DNA from: Asticcacaulis sp. AND118
GTDB taxonomy: Bacteria; Pseudomonadota; Alphaproteobacteria; Caulobacterales; Caulobacteraceae
Assembly (NCBI RefSeq): GCF_020535245.1
Contig: NZ_CP084910.1
Coordinates: 62,001 to 126,000 of the forward strand
DNA: 64,000 nucleotides
Direction: 5' to 3'
The notes beneath the pieces were generated by a model. It searched no databases. It was given only the letters and a program-made list of their open reading frames with translations, and was not told the origin of the DNA. Of the stretch, positions 9,414-19,300 are shown piece by piece (the first letter of the stretch is position 1; every line of letters starts with the position of its first letter). The position numbers and the translations under genes were made by a program.

Positions 9414-10940
9414 TTAACCCACGACCACTGCAATCCACACCATAACGCCCAGTGCCAGTACCGAGGCGATCAGGGCCAGGGTCGAGACCGCGCGGCTATG
9501 GCGCAATTCGGCCTGCAGCGACACCATGGCCAGCCGGTCGCGGTCGCGCAGCGCTATGTCCTCGTCATCGGTCTTCAGCTTCTGCACCAGTTTGTCGAGA
9601 ATGCGGCGGGCTTCGGCCACCGGAGACAGTTCGGCCTGAATGAAGTCGCGCACCACCGGCCGCGCGGCCTCCCAGATGTCGTGCTCCGGGTAGATGCGCC
9701 GCGCCACGCCCTCGACGCTGACCATGGTCTTTTGCAGCAGCACCAGTTCGGGGCGCAGATGCATGTCGAACTGCGCGGTGATCTCGAAAAGTTGCGTCAG
9801 CAGACGCCCCATCGACACCTCCGTCGCCGCCCGGCCCAGCACCGGCTCGCCCACGGCGCGCAGGGCCTGGGCAAAGGCATTGACGTCGTGGTGTTTAGGC
9901 ACATAACCGGCTTCGAAATGCACTTCAGCCACGCGCTTGTAATTACGGCGCAGGAAGCCCCACAGCATCTCGGCCAGATAGAGCCGCTCCTTGGGCTTGA
10001 GCCGCCCGACAATGCCGAAATCGATGGCCGTCAGCTTGTCAGGGGCCTGAGCGAACAGATTGCCTTCGTGCAGGTCGGCGTGGAACATGCCGTGGTTCAG
10101 CGCCTGTGACAGAAAGGCGCGGATCAGATTGTCAGCCATCGCCTTATGTTGAAGGCCCGGCTGGGTCAGGGCCTCCGGGCGGCTGAGCGGCACGCCCCTG
10201 GCCCATTCGGTGACGATCACGCGCTTGGCCACATAGTGCCAGACGACCTTCGGCGCCGACATATAGGGCTCGGCATTGATGATCTGCCCCAGTTCGTCCG
10301 CTGCCGAAGCCTCAAGCCGCAGGTCCAGCTCCAGCAGCAGCGACTGCGCCACCGTCGCCACGAAGGCCTCCGGCTCCAGCCGGCGCGAGGCCGGTGAAAT
10401 AAAGGCGATCAGCTTGGCTGCCAGCGTCATCATGGCCACGTCATCGGCAATGATCTGCTCGATGCGCGGACGCAGGATCTTGACCGCCACCTGACGACCG
10501 TCCTTGAGCACGGCGCGGTGCGCCTGAGCGATCGAGGCCGCGCCGATCACTTCACCGAACTCGAAGAAGATGTCCTCTACCGGCTTTTCCAGCGCTTCCT
10601 CGACCAGACGCCGCGCCGTCTGCGCATCGAACGGCGGCAACTGGTCCTTAAGGTGACTGAGGTCGCGGATAAATTCGTCGCCGAAGATATCGCCGCGCGT
10701 CGACAAAACCTGCCCCAGCTTGATGAAGGCCGGCCCCAGCTTTTCAAACGCACGCGCATAACGCAGGCCGACGCGGTCTTGCGTCCCGCGGCGCGCGAAC
10801 AGAAAGCGCAGGGCGTTGGAAAAGAAACGCGACGGCGGATTGAGCTGATAACTCAGTTCGCGCGGGATCAGCACGTCCTCGCGCATCAGGACGAACCCGG
10901 CCTTGATCAGGCGGAAGAAGGAAGCGAATGCCGACGCCAA
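9414..10940 (-). CDS. ubiB: UbiB: ABC1/ADCK-type atypical kinase for ubiquinone biosynthesis
   Basis: 508 residues. UbiB supports coenzyme Q synthesis at the inner membrane, probably as an ATPase acting on CoQ intermediates. Signatures: KLGQ at 74-77 (the family KxGQ motif), an Ala-rich nucleotide loop near 132-140, VAVK 151-154, HADLHEGN 287-294 and IDFG 306-309. The last 30 residues form a hydrophobic anchor. The start lies 3 bases after the ubiE stop, so the two form one operon. It ends just before the vapB operator region. Confidence 0.96.
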   Translation of the reverse strand: MASAFASFFRLIKAGFVLMREDVLIPRELSYQLNPPSRFFSNALRFLFARRGTQDRVGLRYARAFEKLGPAFIKLGQVLSTRGDIFGDEFIRDLSHLKDQLPPFDAQTARRLVEEALEKPVEDIFFEFGEVIGAASIAQAHRAVLKDGRQVAVKILRPRIEQIIADDVAMMTLAAKLIAFISPASRRLEPEAFVATVAQSLLLELDLRLEASAADELGQIINAEPYMSAPKVVWHYVAKRVIVTEWARGVPLSRPEALTQPGLQHKAMADNLIRAFLSQALNHGMFHADLHEGNLFAQAPDKLTAIDFGIVGRLKPKERLYLAEMLWGFLRRNYKRVAEVHFEAGYVPKHHDVNAFAQALRAVGEPVLGRAATEVSMGRLLTQLFEITAQFDMHLRPELVLLQKTMVSVEGVARRIYPEHDIWEAARPVVRDFIQAELSPVAEARRILDKLVQKLKTDDEDIALRDRDRLAMVSLQAELRHSRAVSTLALIASVLALGVMVWIAVVVG

Positions 10941-10943
10941 GGC

Positions 10944-11723
10944 TTACGCCCAGCCGTAATGCAGGGCGCACACCCCGCCAGTGAAATTGGTGTAACCGGT
11001 GCGGCGGAAACCGGCCTTGTCCATCATGCCCTTGAAGCTATCCTGATCCGGAAAGCGTTTGATGCTTTCGACCAGATACTGATAGGACTCGCGATCATTG
11101 GCGATCATCTGACCCATGAAGGGAATGATTTTGAAGGCGTAGAATTCGTAGGTGTTTTCGACCAGCCTGGTGGTCGGGTGCGAGAATTCCAGACAGAAGA
11201 AACGCCCGCCGGGCCTCAGCACGCGCTTGGCTTCGTTGAGCGCCACCTGCACGTCGGCGACATTGCGGATGCCGAAGGAGATGATGTAGGCATCGACGCT
11301 GTTGTCGGCGATAGCGAGATTCATCGCATCCCCCACCGACCAGGTGATTTCCGGCTCGCCCCCCTTCTGGATACCCGCTTCGATCATCGCCTGATTATAG
11401 TCGATGATGCGGATTTCGGCGTCCTTGCCGCCGCGTCTGGCCTTGGCCAAACGGGCCAGTCTGGCCAGACGGCGCGCGATATCGCCCGTACCGCCGGCGC
11501 AGTCGATGATGACCTCGCCCGGCTGCGGATTGAGTTTGGCGCAGGCCGCATCCTTCCAAAGATGGTGCACGCCGACCGACATGACGTCGTTCATCAGGTC
11601 GTACTTGGCGGCGACGTTTTTGAACACGCCGTGGACCAGATTGACCTTTTCCTTCGCCTCTACATCGCGGAAGCCAAAGGAAGACATTTTAGGGGATTCG
11701 GAAGGGGCCGTCTGTTCGCTCAT
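10944..11723 (-). CDS. ubiE: Ubiquinone/menaquinone C-methyltransferase UbiE
   Basis: 259 residues. UbiE transfers a methyl group from S-adenosylmethionine to the C2 position of the demethoxy-quinol intermediate. The class I methyltransferase core shows motif I ([17 protein letters not shown], about 71-87), the acidic post-[10 protein letters not shown] (106-114), [10 protein letters not shown] and [17 protein letters not shown]. The N-terminal [19 protein letters not shown] and [12 protein letters not shown] are UbiE-specific. It is 3 bases upstream of ubiB, as in many alphaproteobacteria. A basic insert after motif I (about 86-100) is slightly longer than usual. Confidence 0.96.
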   Translation of the reverse strand: MSEQTAPSESPKMSSFGFRDVEAKEKVNLVHGVFKNVAAKYDLMNDVMSVGVHHLWKDAACAKLNPQPGEVIIDCAGGTGDIARRLARLARLAKARRGGKDAEIRIIDYNQAMIEAGIQKGGEPEITWSVGDAMNLAIADNSVDAYIISFGIRNVADVQVALNEAKRVLRPGGRFFCLEFSHPTTRLVENTYEFYAFKIIPFMGQMIANDRESYQYLVESIKRFPDQDSFKGMMDKAGFRRTGYTNFTGGVCALHYGWA

Positions 11724-11771
11724 GCGAGCGTTTTTAGACCAGCCGTGACGCTTTGGCGATAAGGAAAGTCC

Positions 11772-12146
11772 TTATTTGAGGCCCTGCGTCGTTTTTTCCC
11801 GCCCGATCAAGGCCAGGGCCGCCTTGGCGCGGTATTCGGCCAACGACACCTTATGGTCCTGATTGTCGTCATAGAGTGAAATGAAGAACCTGGCGTCGGC
11901 CTTTACCGCCTCCGGATCGCTGCCCGTATGCGGCAAGCGCGGAGCCTCATCTTCGGTGATGAGGCCGTCCGTGTTGCGGTCGAACTCGGCAAAGATGCGC
12001 TTGATCTCGGCTTCTCGCTCGGCGGGCGTCATCTTGTCCGTGCGCTCGGTAAAGGATGAGGGTTTGGACTTGGGATCGATCACGTCCTGCGCGCACACCG
12101 CGCCCGGCAGGGACATAACGGCCAGCGAAATCAGGATCGCGCGCAT
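11772..12146 (-). CDS. Exported EF-hand calcium-binding protein
   Basis: 124 residues from the ATG at 12146, with a GGAG about 10 bases upstream. Residues 1-19 form a signal peptide ending at AVCA/QD. Two calcium loops are seen: DRNTDGLITEDE (a canonical 12-residue EF loop) and DDNQDHKVSLAE (with His where a small residue is usual). It is probably a periplasmic calcium sensor or buffer. A longer in-frame start at 12233 (TTG) would bury the signal peptide and was rejected. It follows the thioredoxin-like gene on the same strand by 83 bases. Confidence 0.85.
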   Translation of the reverse strand: MRAILISLAVMSLPGAVCAQDVIDPKSKPSSFTERTDKMTPAEREAEIKRIFAEFDRNTDGLITEDEAPRLPHTGSDPEAVKADARFFISLYDDNQDHKVSLAEYRAKAALALIGREKTTQGLK

Positions 12147-12229
12147 GACAGGACAGCTCCGGACGGTTTCCACCATTATATGTGACGCTAAGCTTGCCGG
12201 TTCAATGGGGCCGGATTGGGGCGCGGCGT

Positions 12230-12997
12230 TCAAAGGCTGTCGGGGCCGTAATTGCTGGCCGCGCTGTCGCTGGCCACGGTCTCCGCCGCCGGCAGAGACG
12301 GCACCTCTATCGTCACCGCCGATGCGCTGGCTGCCGCTTCGCCTTCCAGCTTCGACGGCGCGTGAAGATCGTTGCGCACATAGTGATACATGCGCTCGTC
12401 CGAACAGGCACAGACGCGGATATGTTCGGTTCCGTCGCGCCAGATGACCAGCGGGTAGCGGATCGGCACGCCGTTATCGCCCAGTAGCGGCTCAAGCTTG
12501 GCGATGAAGTTCCGACTGGCCTCGACCACGGCCGAACGCGCCAGATCGCCGTCCGCCGGACGGAAGGTCGGCATCCATGACTCTTCGGTCGCCGCGCGCC
12601 ATTGCCTGTACAGCGGATAGGAGCGATTGAGCCAGATTTCCGCTATGGTCGAACGTTCCGACGGCGTCGTCTTGACCTTGCCCTCGATATCCGCAGGCGC
12701 GAAAGGCACGATGCGGATATCGGCGGAAATGGCCTCCAGCTTGGGCAGTTCCTGATCCTCCCACACCTTGCAGGTGGCGCAGTTGCGATAGGTGATAACC
12801 CAGACCTCCGGGCCTTCCTTGCCCGACGCCGCATAGCCCGAAGCGTCCAGAAGCTCCTGTATTTCCTTCTGCTTTTGCGTAATGGTCACCGGCTGCCAGC
12901 GCACGAAAAAGTTCCAGTACGCCCAGTAACCGGCAATGCCCAGCACGGCCGCGGTCGTCAGGAACAATATGGCGTAAAGTATGTGCTTTCTGGTCAT
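12230..12997 (-). CDS. Membrane-anchored thioredoxin-like protein, unknown role
   Basis: 255 residues. One membrane span at about 7-30 is followed by a likely periplasmic domain. Residues 65-80 (VWVITYRNCATCKVWE) hold a CxxC motif (Cys73, Cys76) after a beta strand, as in thioredoxin-fold oxidoreductases, though the CATC dipeptide is unusual. Two further cysteines occur in CACSDERM late in the domain, and the C-terminus is Ala/Ser-rich. It could handle envelope disulfides or copper, but no substrate can be named. It is probably co-transcribed with the EF-hand gene. Confidence 0.7.
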   Translation of the reverse strand: MTRKHILYAILFLTTAAVLGIAGYWAYWNFFVRWQPVTITQKQKEIQELLDASGYAASGKEGPEVWVITYRNCATCKVWEDQELPKLEAISADIRIVPFAPADIEGKVKTTPSERSTIAEIWLNRSYPLYRQWRAATEESWMPTFRPADGDLARSAVVEASRNFIAKLEPLLGDNGVPIRYPLVIWRDGTEHIRVCACSDERMYHYVRNDLHAPSKLEGEAAASASAVTIEVPSLPAAETVASDSAASNYGPDSL

Positions 12998-13073
12998 CCG
13001 GCGCTTAGCCCCTCTCGAACGCTCCGACTATAAGCGCGTTATGAGGCATCTGTTAAGGGTTTGGTTAACAGAT

Positions 13074-13226
13074 TCAGCCCCATGACAAGGCCATTAGGCC
13101 GAATATGATACCAGTGAGGGCGGCAAACCACAGCCACAGATAGGGACCTCTGGCCTTGATGCGACGGCGGTCAGGATTTTTAGAGGCCGGGATTGAGGCT
13201 GGGATTTTAGGGCGCGAAGCGGTCAT
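13074..13226 (-). CDS. Small single-span membrane protein (50 residues)
   Basis: A 50-codon frame from ATG 13226 to TGA 13074 encodes a basic, proline-rich N-terminus (MTASRPKIPA, then PDRRRIKARG) and one hydrophobic span, PYLWLWFAALTGIIFGLMAL, ending SWG. The positive-inside arrangement fits a small inner-membrane protein with a cytoplasmic N-terminus. No strong ribosome site is visible. A 7-bp inverted repeat (CTGTTAA/TTAACAG, 13050-13071) lies just past its stop. The span and the otherwise empty gap support it. Function is unknown. Confidence 0.5.
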   Translation of the reverse strand: MTASRPKIPASIPASKNPDRRRIKARGPYLWLWFAALTGIIFGLMALSWG

Positions 13227-13286
13227 GCTATTCGTTTAGCAACAAAGCCGGGACAGCGAAACCCGCGCATATGGGGGAGGGAAACA

Positions 13287-14132
13287 ATGGCGGCATTACC
13301 GACGCCCCGCAACATCGTCGAAGAGTTGATCATCGAGCGCGCGCCGCATCTGGCTAAATCCGCTGTGTGGCCGGTGGCGCGACCTGCCCTCTATAGCCTG
13401 CTCGGCTATGGCCGCGCGGTACATATGGCCGAAGCCGTTGCCGACCTGTCGGGTCAGGCGGCGCTCGACTATATTTCGCAGCTTCTGTCGCTCCACACAG
13501 TCGCGCAACACGCCGAACGCATCCCGGCGCAGGGACGCTGCGTCGTCATCTGCAACCACCCGACCGGCATTGCCGACGGCATCGCGGTTTACGATGCGAT
13601 TCGTAAGGTGCGTTCCGATATCACCTTTTTCGCCAATGCTGACGCATTACGGGTAAACCCGCGCTTCGGCGAGGTGTTGATCCCCGTCGAATGGGTCGAG
13701 GCCAAACGCACGCGGGAAAAAACCCGCGCCACGCTGAACGCCACGCGCGACGCCTTTGGGGCCGAGAAATGCGTCGTCCTGTTCCCCGCCGGGCGTCTGG
13801 CGCGACGTGGACCGGACGGTCAGCTCAGCGATCCGCCGTGGCAGACCACCGCCCTGTCGCTGGCGCAGAAGTACGGTGCGCCGCTGGTGCCCATGCACCT
13901 GAACGGCCCCAATTCGCTATGGTTTCACGCCTTCAATCGCGTGTCCCAGGAGTTGCGCGACATCACCCTGTTCCATGAGTTCTTGAATAAAGCCGGCAAG
14001 CGTTTCGATCTGACCGTCGGGCCGATCATCCCTCCCGAGCGCCTCGATGCCGAGGCGGGCCTGTTGTGCGAGAGGCTGAAGACCTATATCGAACGGCAAC
14101 TACCGCTCGATCCGGACCGCGCCGCTCTATGA
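13287..14132 (+). CDS. PlsC-like acyltransferase
   Basis: 281 residues with a strong GGGGAGG ribosome site before the ATG. The acyltransferase block I is NHPTGIADG (about 90-98; His and Asp of the catalytic pair, one residue wider than the usual HxxxxD), followed by FFANADALRVNP and the FPAGRLARRG block around 165-175. Such enzymes move acyl groups onto lysophospholipids or lyso-ornithine lipids at the inner membrane; the acceptor is not known. It overlaps tsaE by 4 bases (ATGA) and is the first gene of a tight run reaching addA. Confidence 0.85.
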   Translation: MAALPTPRNIVEELIIERAPHLAKSAVWPVARPALYSLLGYGRAVHMAEAVADLSGQAALDYISQLLSLHTVAQHAERIPAQGRCVVICNHPTGIADGIAVYDAIRKVRSDITFFANADALRVNPRFGEVLIPVEWVEAKRTREKTRATLNATRDAFGAEKCVVLFPAGRLARRGPDGQLSDPPWQTTALSLAQKYGAPLVPMHLNGPNSLWFHAFNRVSQELRDITLFHEFLNKAGKRFDLTVGPIIPPERLDAEAGLLCERLKTYIERQLPLDPDRAAL

Positions 14133-14575
14133 TTTTTTCCGACGATTGCTTCCTCAAGGACGATGGCGACACCGCCGCCTATGGCGCGTGGCTGGCCGAG
14201 CAGTTGAGCCCTGGCGATGTCGTCTATCTGCTGGGGGAATTGGGAGCCGGCAAGTCGACTCTGGCGCGCGGTTTGATCCGTGCCCTGACCACGCCCGACG
14301 AGGACGTACCGTCGCCGACCTTCACCCTCGTGCAGACCTATGAAGGCCGTGACTTCGACATTGCCCATTTCGACCTCTACCGCCTGACCGACCCGGAAGA
14401 GGTGCACGAAATCGGCCTGTTCGAACTGGCCGACACGCATCTGTGTCTCATCGAATGGCCCCAGAGACTTGAGGGGTTGCGATTGGGCCATTTCGCCTTT
14501 GACGCACCGTGGATCGTACGCCTAAAAGAAGAGGATTCGGGCCGCCGCGTGACGCTTGAGCGGCCCGGCCAATAA
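14129..14575 (+). CDS. tsaE: tRNA threonylcarbamoyladenosine biosynthesis ATPase TsaE
   Basis: 148 residues. TsaE is the small P-loop ATPase that recycles the TsaB-TsaD complex when it makes the t6A37 modification of ANN-decoding tRNAs. The Walker A motif GELGAGKST is near 35-43, followed by SPTFTLVQTYEG, HFDLYRL and a Walker B-like LCLIEWPQ. The ATG at 14129 overlaps the previous stop as ATGA and gives the normal family length. The neighbours amgK and murU follow tsaE in many alphaproteobacteria. Confidence 0.95.
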   Translation: MIFSDDCFLKDDGDTAAYGAWLAEQLSPGDVVYLLGELGAGKSTLARGLIRALTTPDEDVPSPTFTLVQTYEGRDFDIAHFDLYRLTDPEEVHEIGLFELADTHLCLIEWPQRLEGLRLGHFAFDAPWIVRLKEEDSGRRVTLERPGQ

Positions 14576-14584
14576 GAGTTTCAT

Positions 14585-15658
14585 ATGACCGATCGTGAAG
14601 ACCTCCGCGTCCGTTTTCTGCAACAGGCGGGCCTGACTGATGCACGACGCGACCCGCTGCCGGGAGACGCTTCGACGCGGCGGTACGAACGCCTGACACG
14701 CACCGATGGCTCGACCCTGATGCTGATGGATCAGCCCCCGACGGGGGCAAAACCCTGTCCTCCGGAAGCGAATGCTGAAGAACGTCAACAGCTTGGTTAT
14801 TTTGCACAGACGCGTCTGTCCGCAGGCGATCTGACGGCCTTTGCCGGGGCTGCCGCCTATCTGAGCGACCGCGGCTTTTCGGCCCCAAGGCTCTATGAAA
14901 GCGATCTGGAAAACGGTCTGATCCTGCATGAGGATTTGGGCAGTGCCCTCTTCGCGCGCCTGATCGAAGAGGGCGAGAACGAAGCCCCGCTCTATCTGTC
15001 CGCTGTCTCGGTGCTGGCGAAGCTGCACGACGTCCCGCCGCCTGCAACCGTCGGCGACTGGCCCCTGCTGACCTATGACGCGCTGGCGCTGAAGACCGGG
15101 GCCGACCTCTTCCTCGAATGGCTGCCGCAGTACGATCCGAGCCTCCGCTTTTCCGCTCAGGCGCGTGCCGATTGGGACGGGTTATTGGCCCCGCTGCGCA
15201 CTGAGGCCGAAGCCGGCGCCAGCGTCTTCATCCATCGCGACTATCACGCCGAAAACCTGCTGTGGCTCGGTGACCGCGAAGGCGTGGCCCGTGTCGGCCT
15301 GATCGATTTTCAGGACTGCCTCAAGGCGCATCCGGCCTGGGATCTGCACTCGCTGCTGCAGGACGCCCGCCGCGACGTGTCGCCTCAGGTCGAAGCTCTG
15401 TGCCTCGACCACTATTTCAGTCTGCGCCCCGAACAGGACCGCGAAGCCTTCATGCGCCTGTACACGGCGCTGGCGACGCTCAATCAGGCGCGTATTCTGG
15501 GCGTTTTCGCCCGACTGGTCACCCGCGACCACAAACCGCGCTACGAGGCCTTCATGCCGCGCATGTGGCAACATCTGGGGCGCAATCTCAACGCACCGGC
15601 GCTCAAGGGCCTGCGCGACTGGTTCATCTCCAACGGTCTGGGGGACCGCATCGCATGA
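14585..15658 (+). CDS. amgK: Anomeric MurNAc/GlcNAc kinase AmgK
   Basis: 357 residues of the aminoglycoside-phosphotransferase fold. AmgK phosphorylates MurNAc (or GlcNAc) at C1 in the cell-wall recycling route that by-passes MurA and de novo UDP-MurNAc synthesis. Visible motifs: GDASTRRYERL at 27-37, HEDLGS 115-120, the catalytic loop HRDYHAENLL at 217-226 and the metal-binding IDFQD at 240-244. The adjacent nucleotidyltransferase gene, overlapping by 4 bases, supports AmgK over other kinases of the fold. Confidence 0.93.
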   Translation: MTDREDLRVRFLQQAGLTDARRDPLPGDASTRRYERLTRTDGSTLMLMDQPPTGAKPCPPEANAEERQQLGYFAQTRLSAGDLTAFAGAAAYLSDRGFSAPRLYESDLENGLILHEDLGSALFARLIEEGENEAPLYLSAVSVLAKLHDVPPPATVGDWPLLTYDALALKTGADLFLEWLPQYDPSLRFSAQARADWDGLLAPLRTEAEAGASVFIHRDYHAENLLWLGDREGVARVGLIDFQDCLKAHPAWDLHSLLQDARRDVSPQVEALCLDHYFSLRPEQDREAFMRLYTALATLNQARILGVFARLVTRDHKPRYEAFMPRMWQHLGRNLNAPALKGLRDWFISNGLGDRIA

Positions 15659-16371
15659 CGCAGATTAAAACCGCAATGGTTTTGGCGGCAGGACTGGGCA
15701 CCCGTATGCGCCCCCTCACCGACGATCGGCCCAAGGCGCTGGTCGAGGTCGGCGGGCGCACCCTGATCGACCACATGATCGACCGCCTCAAAAGCGCGGG
15801 CGTCGAGCGCTGCGTGGTCAATGTCCACTATTTCGCCGATCGGCTTGAAGCGCATCTGAAAACGCGCACGGATGTCGAGATCATCATTTCGGACGAGCGC
15901 GGCAAACTGCTGGAGACCGGCGGCGGCCTGAAAAAAGCCCGCCCGCTGCTGGGTGACAATCCGATTTTCGTCGCCAATATCGACAGCGTGTGGATCGAAG
16001 ACGGCGGCGGCGACCGCGCCCTCGCCGACATGCGCGACCAATGGCAGGCCAACCAGATGGACGCCCTGTTGCTGCTGGCCGAGATGACGCGCTCCAGCGG
16101 CTTTGATGGCGCGGGCGATTTCTTTCTTGGTGACGACCGCCGTCTGACCTTCCGCGGTCAGGCCGCCTCCGCTCCGCTCAACTATATGGGTGTGCACATC
16201 ACCCACCCCGATATCGTAATGAGCGTTACCGAGGATGCCTTTTCCCTGACGCCGGTCTGGCGGCAGAAGGCGACGGAAGGCCGCCTCTACGGCGTGATGA
16301 TGCATGGCGACTGGATGCATGTCGGCGACCCCGCTGCGCGCGACGCCGCCGAAGCGCGCCTGAGGGCATAG
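15655..16371 (+). CDS. murU: N-acetylmuramate-1-phosphate uridylyltransferase MurU
   Basis: 238 residues from the ATG at 15655, which overlaps the amgK stop. MurU joins UTP and MurNAc-1-phosphate to give UDP-MurNAc, completing peptidoglycan recycling. The nucleotidyltransferase signature LAAGLGTRMRPLTDDRPKAL is at 10-29, followed by DERGKLLETGGGLKKA and the metal-site stretch FVANIDSVW. A longer in-frame start at 15400 lies inside amgK and was rejected. addB starts 3 bases after its stop. Confidence 0.94.
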   Translation: MTQIKTAMVLAAGLGTRMRPLTDDRPKALVEVGGRTLIDHMIDRLKSAGVERCVVNVHYFADRLEAHLKTRTDVEIIISDERGKLLETGGGLKKARPLLGDNPIFVANIDSVWIEDGGGDRALADMRDQWQANQMDALLLLAEMTRSSGFDGAGDFFLGDDRRLTFRGQAASAPLNYMGVHITHPDIVMSVTEDAFSLTPVWRQKATEGRLYGVMMHGDWMHVGDPAARDAAEARLRA

Positions 16372-16374
16372 GAC

Positions 16375-19300
16375 ATGCAAAGCCGCGACCTCTTCGTCAC
16401 CCCCGCCCCGCGCTGGTATTCCATCCCGTCGGGGCGGCCGTTTCTCGACGATCTGGCGCGCGGCCTGTGCGAGGCCCTGGGCGACGACCTGCCTCAGGCC
16501 CTGATCCTTACGCCGACACGGCGCGGCGCGCGGCAAATGGCCCATGCCTTCACCGATCAGTGCCGCGCTGGTGCGCTTCTGCTGCCGCAGGTACGGGCCT
16601 TGGGCGATCTCGAAGAGGGCGAGCCGCCGTTCGATCTGGAGCATCTGGGCCTCGAACTGCCGCCGGCCCTGTCCTCGACGCGGCGGCGCTTCGAACTGGC
16701 CAAACTGATCAAGGCGCATTACGAAAGCGACGTGCCGCTAAATGCCCGGACGGCGCTGGAAATGGCTGATTCCTTGGCTAAATTTTTCGATTCCCTGGCT
16801 CTGGAAGAGATCGATGCCTCGGACAGACTGGACCGTCTTGTCCACGATCCGCAGTTGTTGCACGAAGGGCTTGGCGGGCTGGCGGAACACTGGCAGGTCT
16901 CGGCGCGCTTTCTTGCTATCGCCGTCGATCTGTGGCCCAAGCGGCTCAAAGACCTGGATATGATGGACCCCAGCCAGCGGCTGGTGACGCTGATCCATCG
17001 GCTTGGCGATCAGTGGGAAAAGACTCCGCCGACCCACCCCGTAATCGTCGCCGGCACCACCGGCACCACGCCCGCCACGGCGCGGCTGATGGGGCTGGTG
17101 TCCAAATTCGAGCAGGGCGCGGTGGTCCTGCCCGGCCTCGATCTGTCGCTGGCCGAGGACGTCTGGGCACAGGTCGGCGACTCGCACCCGCAAGGGGCGA
17201 TGAAGGCCCTGCTCGACCGTCACCGCGTCAGTCGCGAGACCGTCAACACCTGGCCCGTATCGATCGAAGCCGACCGCGCCCGTCACGCCCGCCGTCGCGT
17301 GCTCAATGAAGCGCTGCGCCCTGCCGAAGCGACCACGGACTGGCGCGCCCAGATCGCCGCGCTGAAAGCCGCCTCCGACACCGCCATCAGGGACGGGCTC
17401 CAAGGTCTGACGCATATCGAAGGCCGCAACGACGAAGAAACGGCGGCGGTGATCGCGTTGTTGATGCGTGAAGCGCTGGAAACACCCGGCAAGACCGCCG
17501 CCCTGATCACGCCGGACATCACCCTGTCGCGGCGGGTGACGGCGCGACTGTCGCGCTGGGGCGTGCGGCCCGACTCATCGGCGGGTGAAGCCCTGATCCA
17601 CAGCCCCGCCGGGCGCTTCCTGCACAGCCTGCTCGACCTGATCCTGGAGCCGTTCGACGCGGTTAAGCTTCTGGCTTTGCTGAAACATCCGTTATGCCGC
17701 TTTGCCGACGAACGCGACCTGAATACCCTGGAACTTAAGGGGTTGCGGGGGGCCAAGCCGCGCGATGCGGCCGAAATTCTGGCCAGATTGAACAAAAAAG
17801 AGGCCTTTGAGGCCGCCGCTCTGTGGCAGGACTACACGCACACAACCACGTATTACGAAACCCCAAAGACAGACCTGTCCAGCTTTGTGCGCGCCCTGAC
17901 GGTTTGGGCCGAATCTCTGGCCGCGAACGCGGGTCAGGCCCTATGGCGCGGGGCGGCCGGCGCGTCGGCTTCGGCGCTTTTGTCCGATCTGATGTCCGAA
18001 GGCCGCGATTTCGTCGTCGAGGACGATCAGGTCTTTGTCGATATCCTGCGCCGCGCCCTGCGCTCGACTACAGTGCGCACCGGCGGACACACCCATCCGC
18101 GTCTGTCCGTTTTAGGCGCCATCGAAGCGCGCATGTTCTCCGCCGATCGCCTCATTCTGGCCGGTCTGGAAGAGGGTGTGTGGCCGCAAGCCGCCGAAGT
18201 CGATCCCTTCCTGTCGCGACCCATGCGAAAGGCGCTGGGCCTGCCCTCACCCGAACGCCGCACGGGTTTGTCGGCGCACGACTTCGTGCAGTCGGCCAGC
18301 CAGCCGGAAGTGTGGATGGTCACGCGCCAGCGCCGCGAAGGCGAACCGCAGGTGCAGTCGCGCTGGCTGTGGCGGCTGGAAACCCTGACCACCGGCGCGG
18401 GCGAACACATCCCGACCCATCCGCAATGGCTCGACTGGGCACGGCGTATGGACGGTCCCCTGAGCGCCGTGCCGGAGGCATTGAAACCCGCCGCCCGGCC
18501 GCAGCCCGCGCCGCCGGTCGAGGCCCGCCCCCTGCAACTGCCGGTGACGCAGGTCGAGATGCTGGAACGCGATCCCTATGCCGTCTATGCGCGCTATGTG
18601 CTCAAACTCAAGCCGCTCGACCGCCCCAATGAACCGTTCGAGGCCCTGCGCCGTGGCACCGCCATCCACGCCGTCGCCGAAAAGTTTGCCGCCGATGACG
18701 CCCCGCTGGGCGAGGCCGGGGTTCAGGTCTTCTGCGACCTGCTGGAGGCGCAGTTGCGCGCCGAAAACCTCAGCGAGGCGCAACTGGCCCTACAACGCCC
18801 GTTGTTCCCGCTGCTGGCGCGTGAATATGTGGCCTTTGAGGCCGAGCGTCGCGCCGATCGTCCGCGTCTGCTGATCGAACAATCGGGCGAACTGAAAATC
18901 GGTCTGCCGCGCGGCCCCTTTATCCTGACCGCCAAGGCCGACCGCGTCGAGGTGCACGATCGTGGCGTAGACGTGGTCGATTTCAAGACCGGCCAGCCGC
19001 CGTCGCCCAAGGCGGTGATCGCCGGCTTCTATCCGCAACTGACCCTGACGGCGGCCATCCTGAAATACGGCAGTTTCGGCGGTTTCGAGGACGTGCACCG
19101 CGCCAAGGGGCTGGGTGAACTGGTCTATGTGCGCCTGGGGCAGGACGTGGTGAAACCGCGCCTCGTCCACGACAAGAAAAACCCGCTGACCGCCGATGAG
19201 ATGGCCGACCGCGCGCTGAGCCGCCTCAAGACGCGCCTGACGCAGTATGAAAATCCGAAGCAGGGCTACGTGTCGTGGCGCGCGCCGCAATACCGCATGG

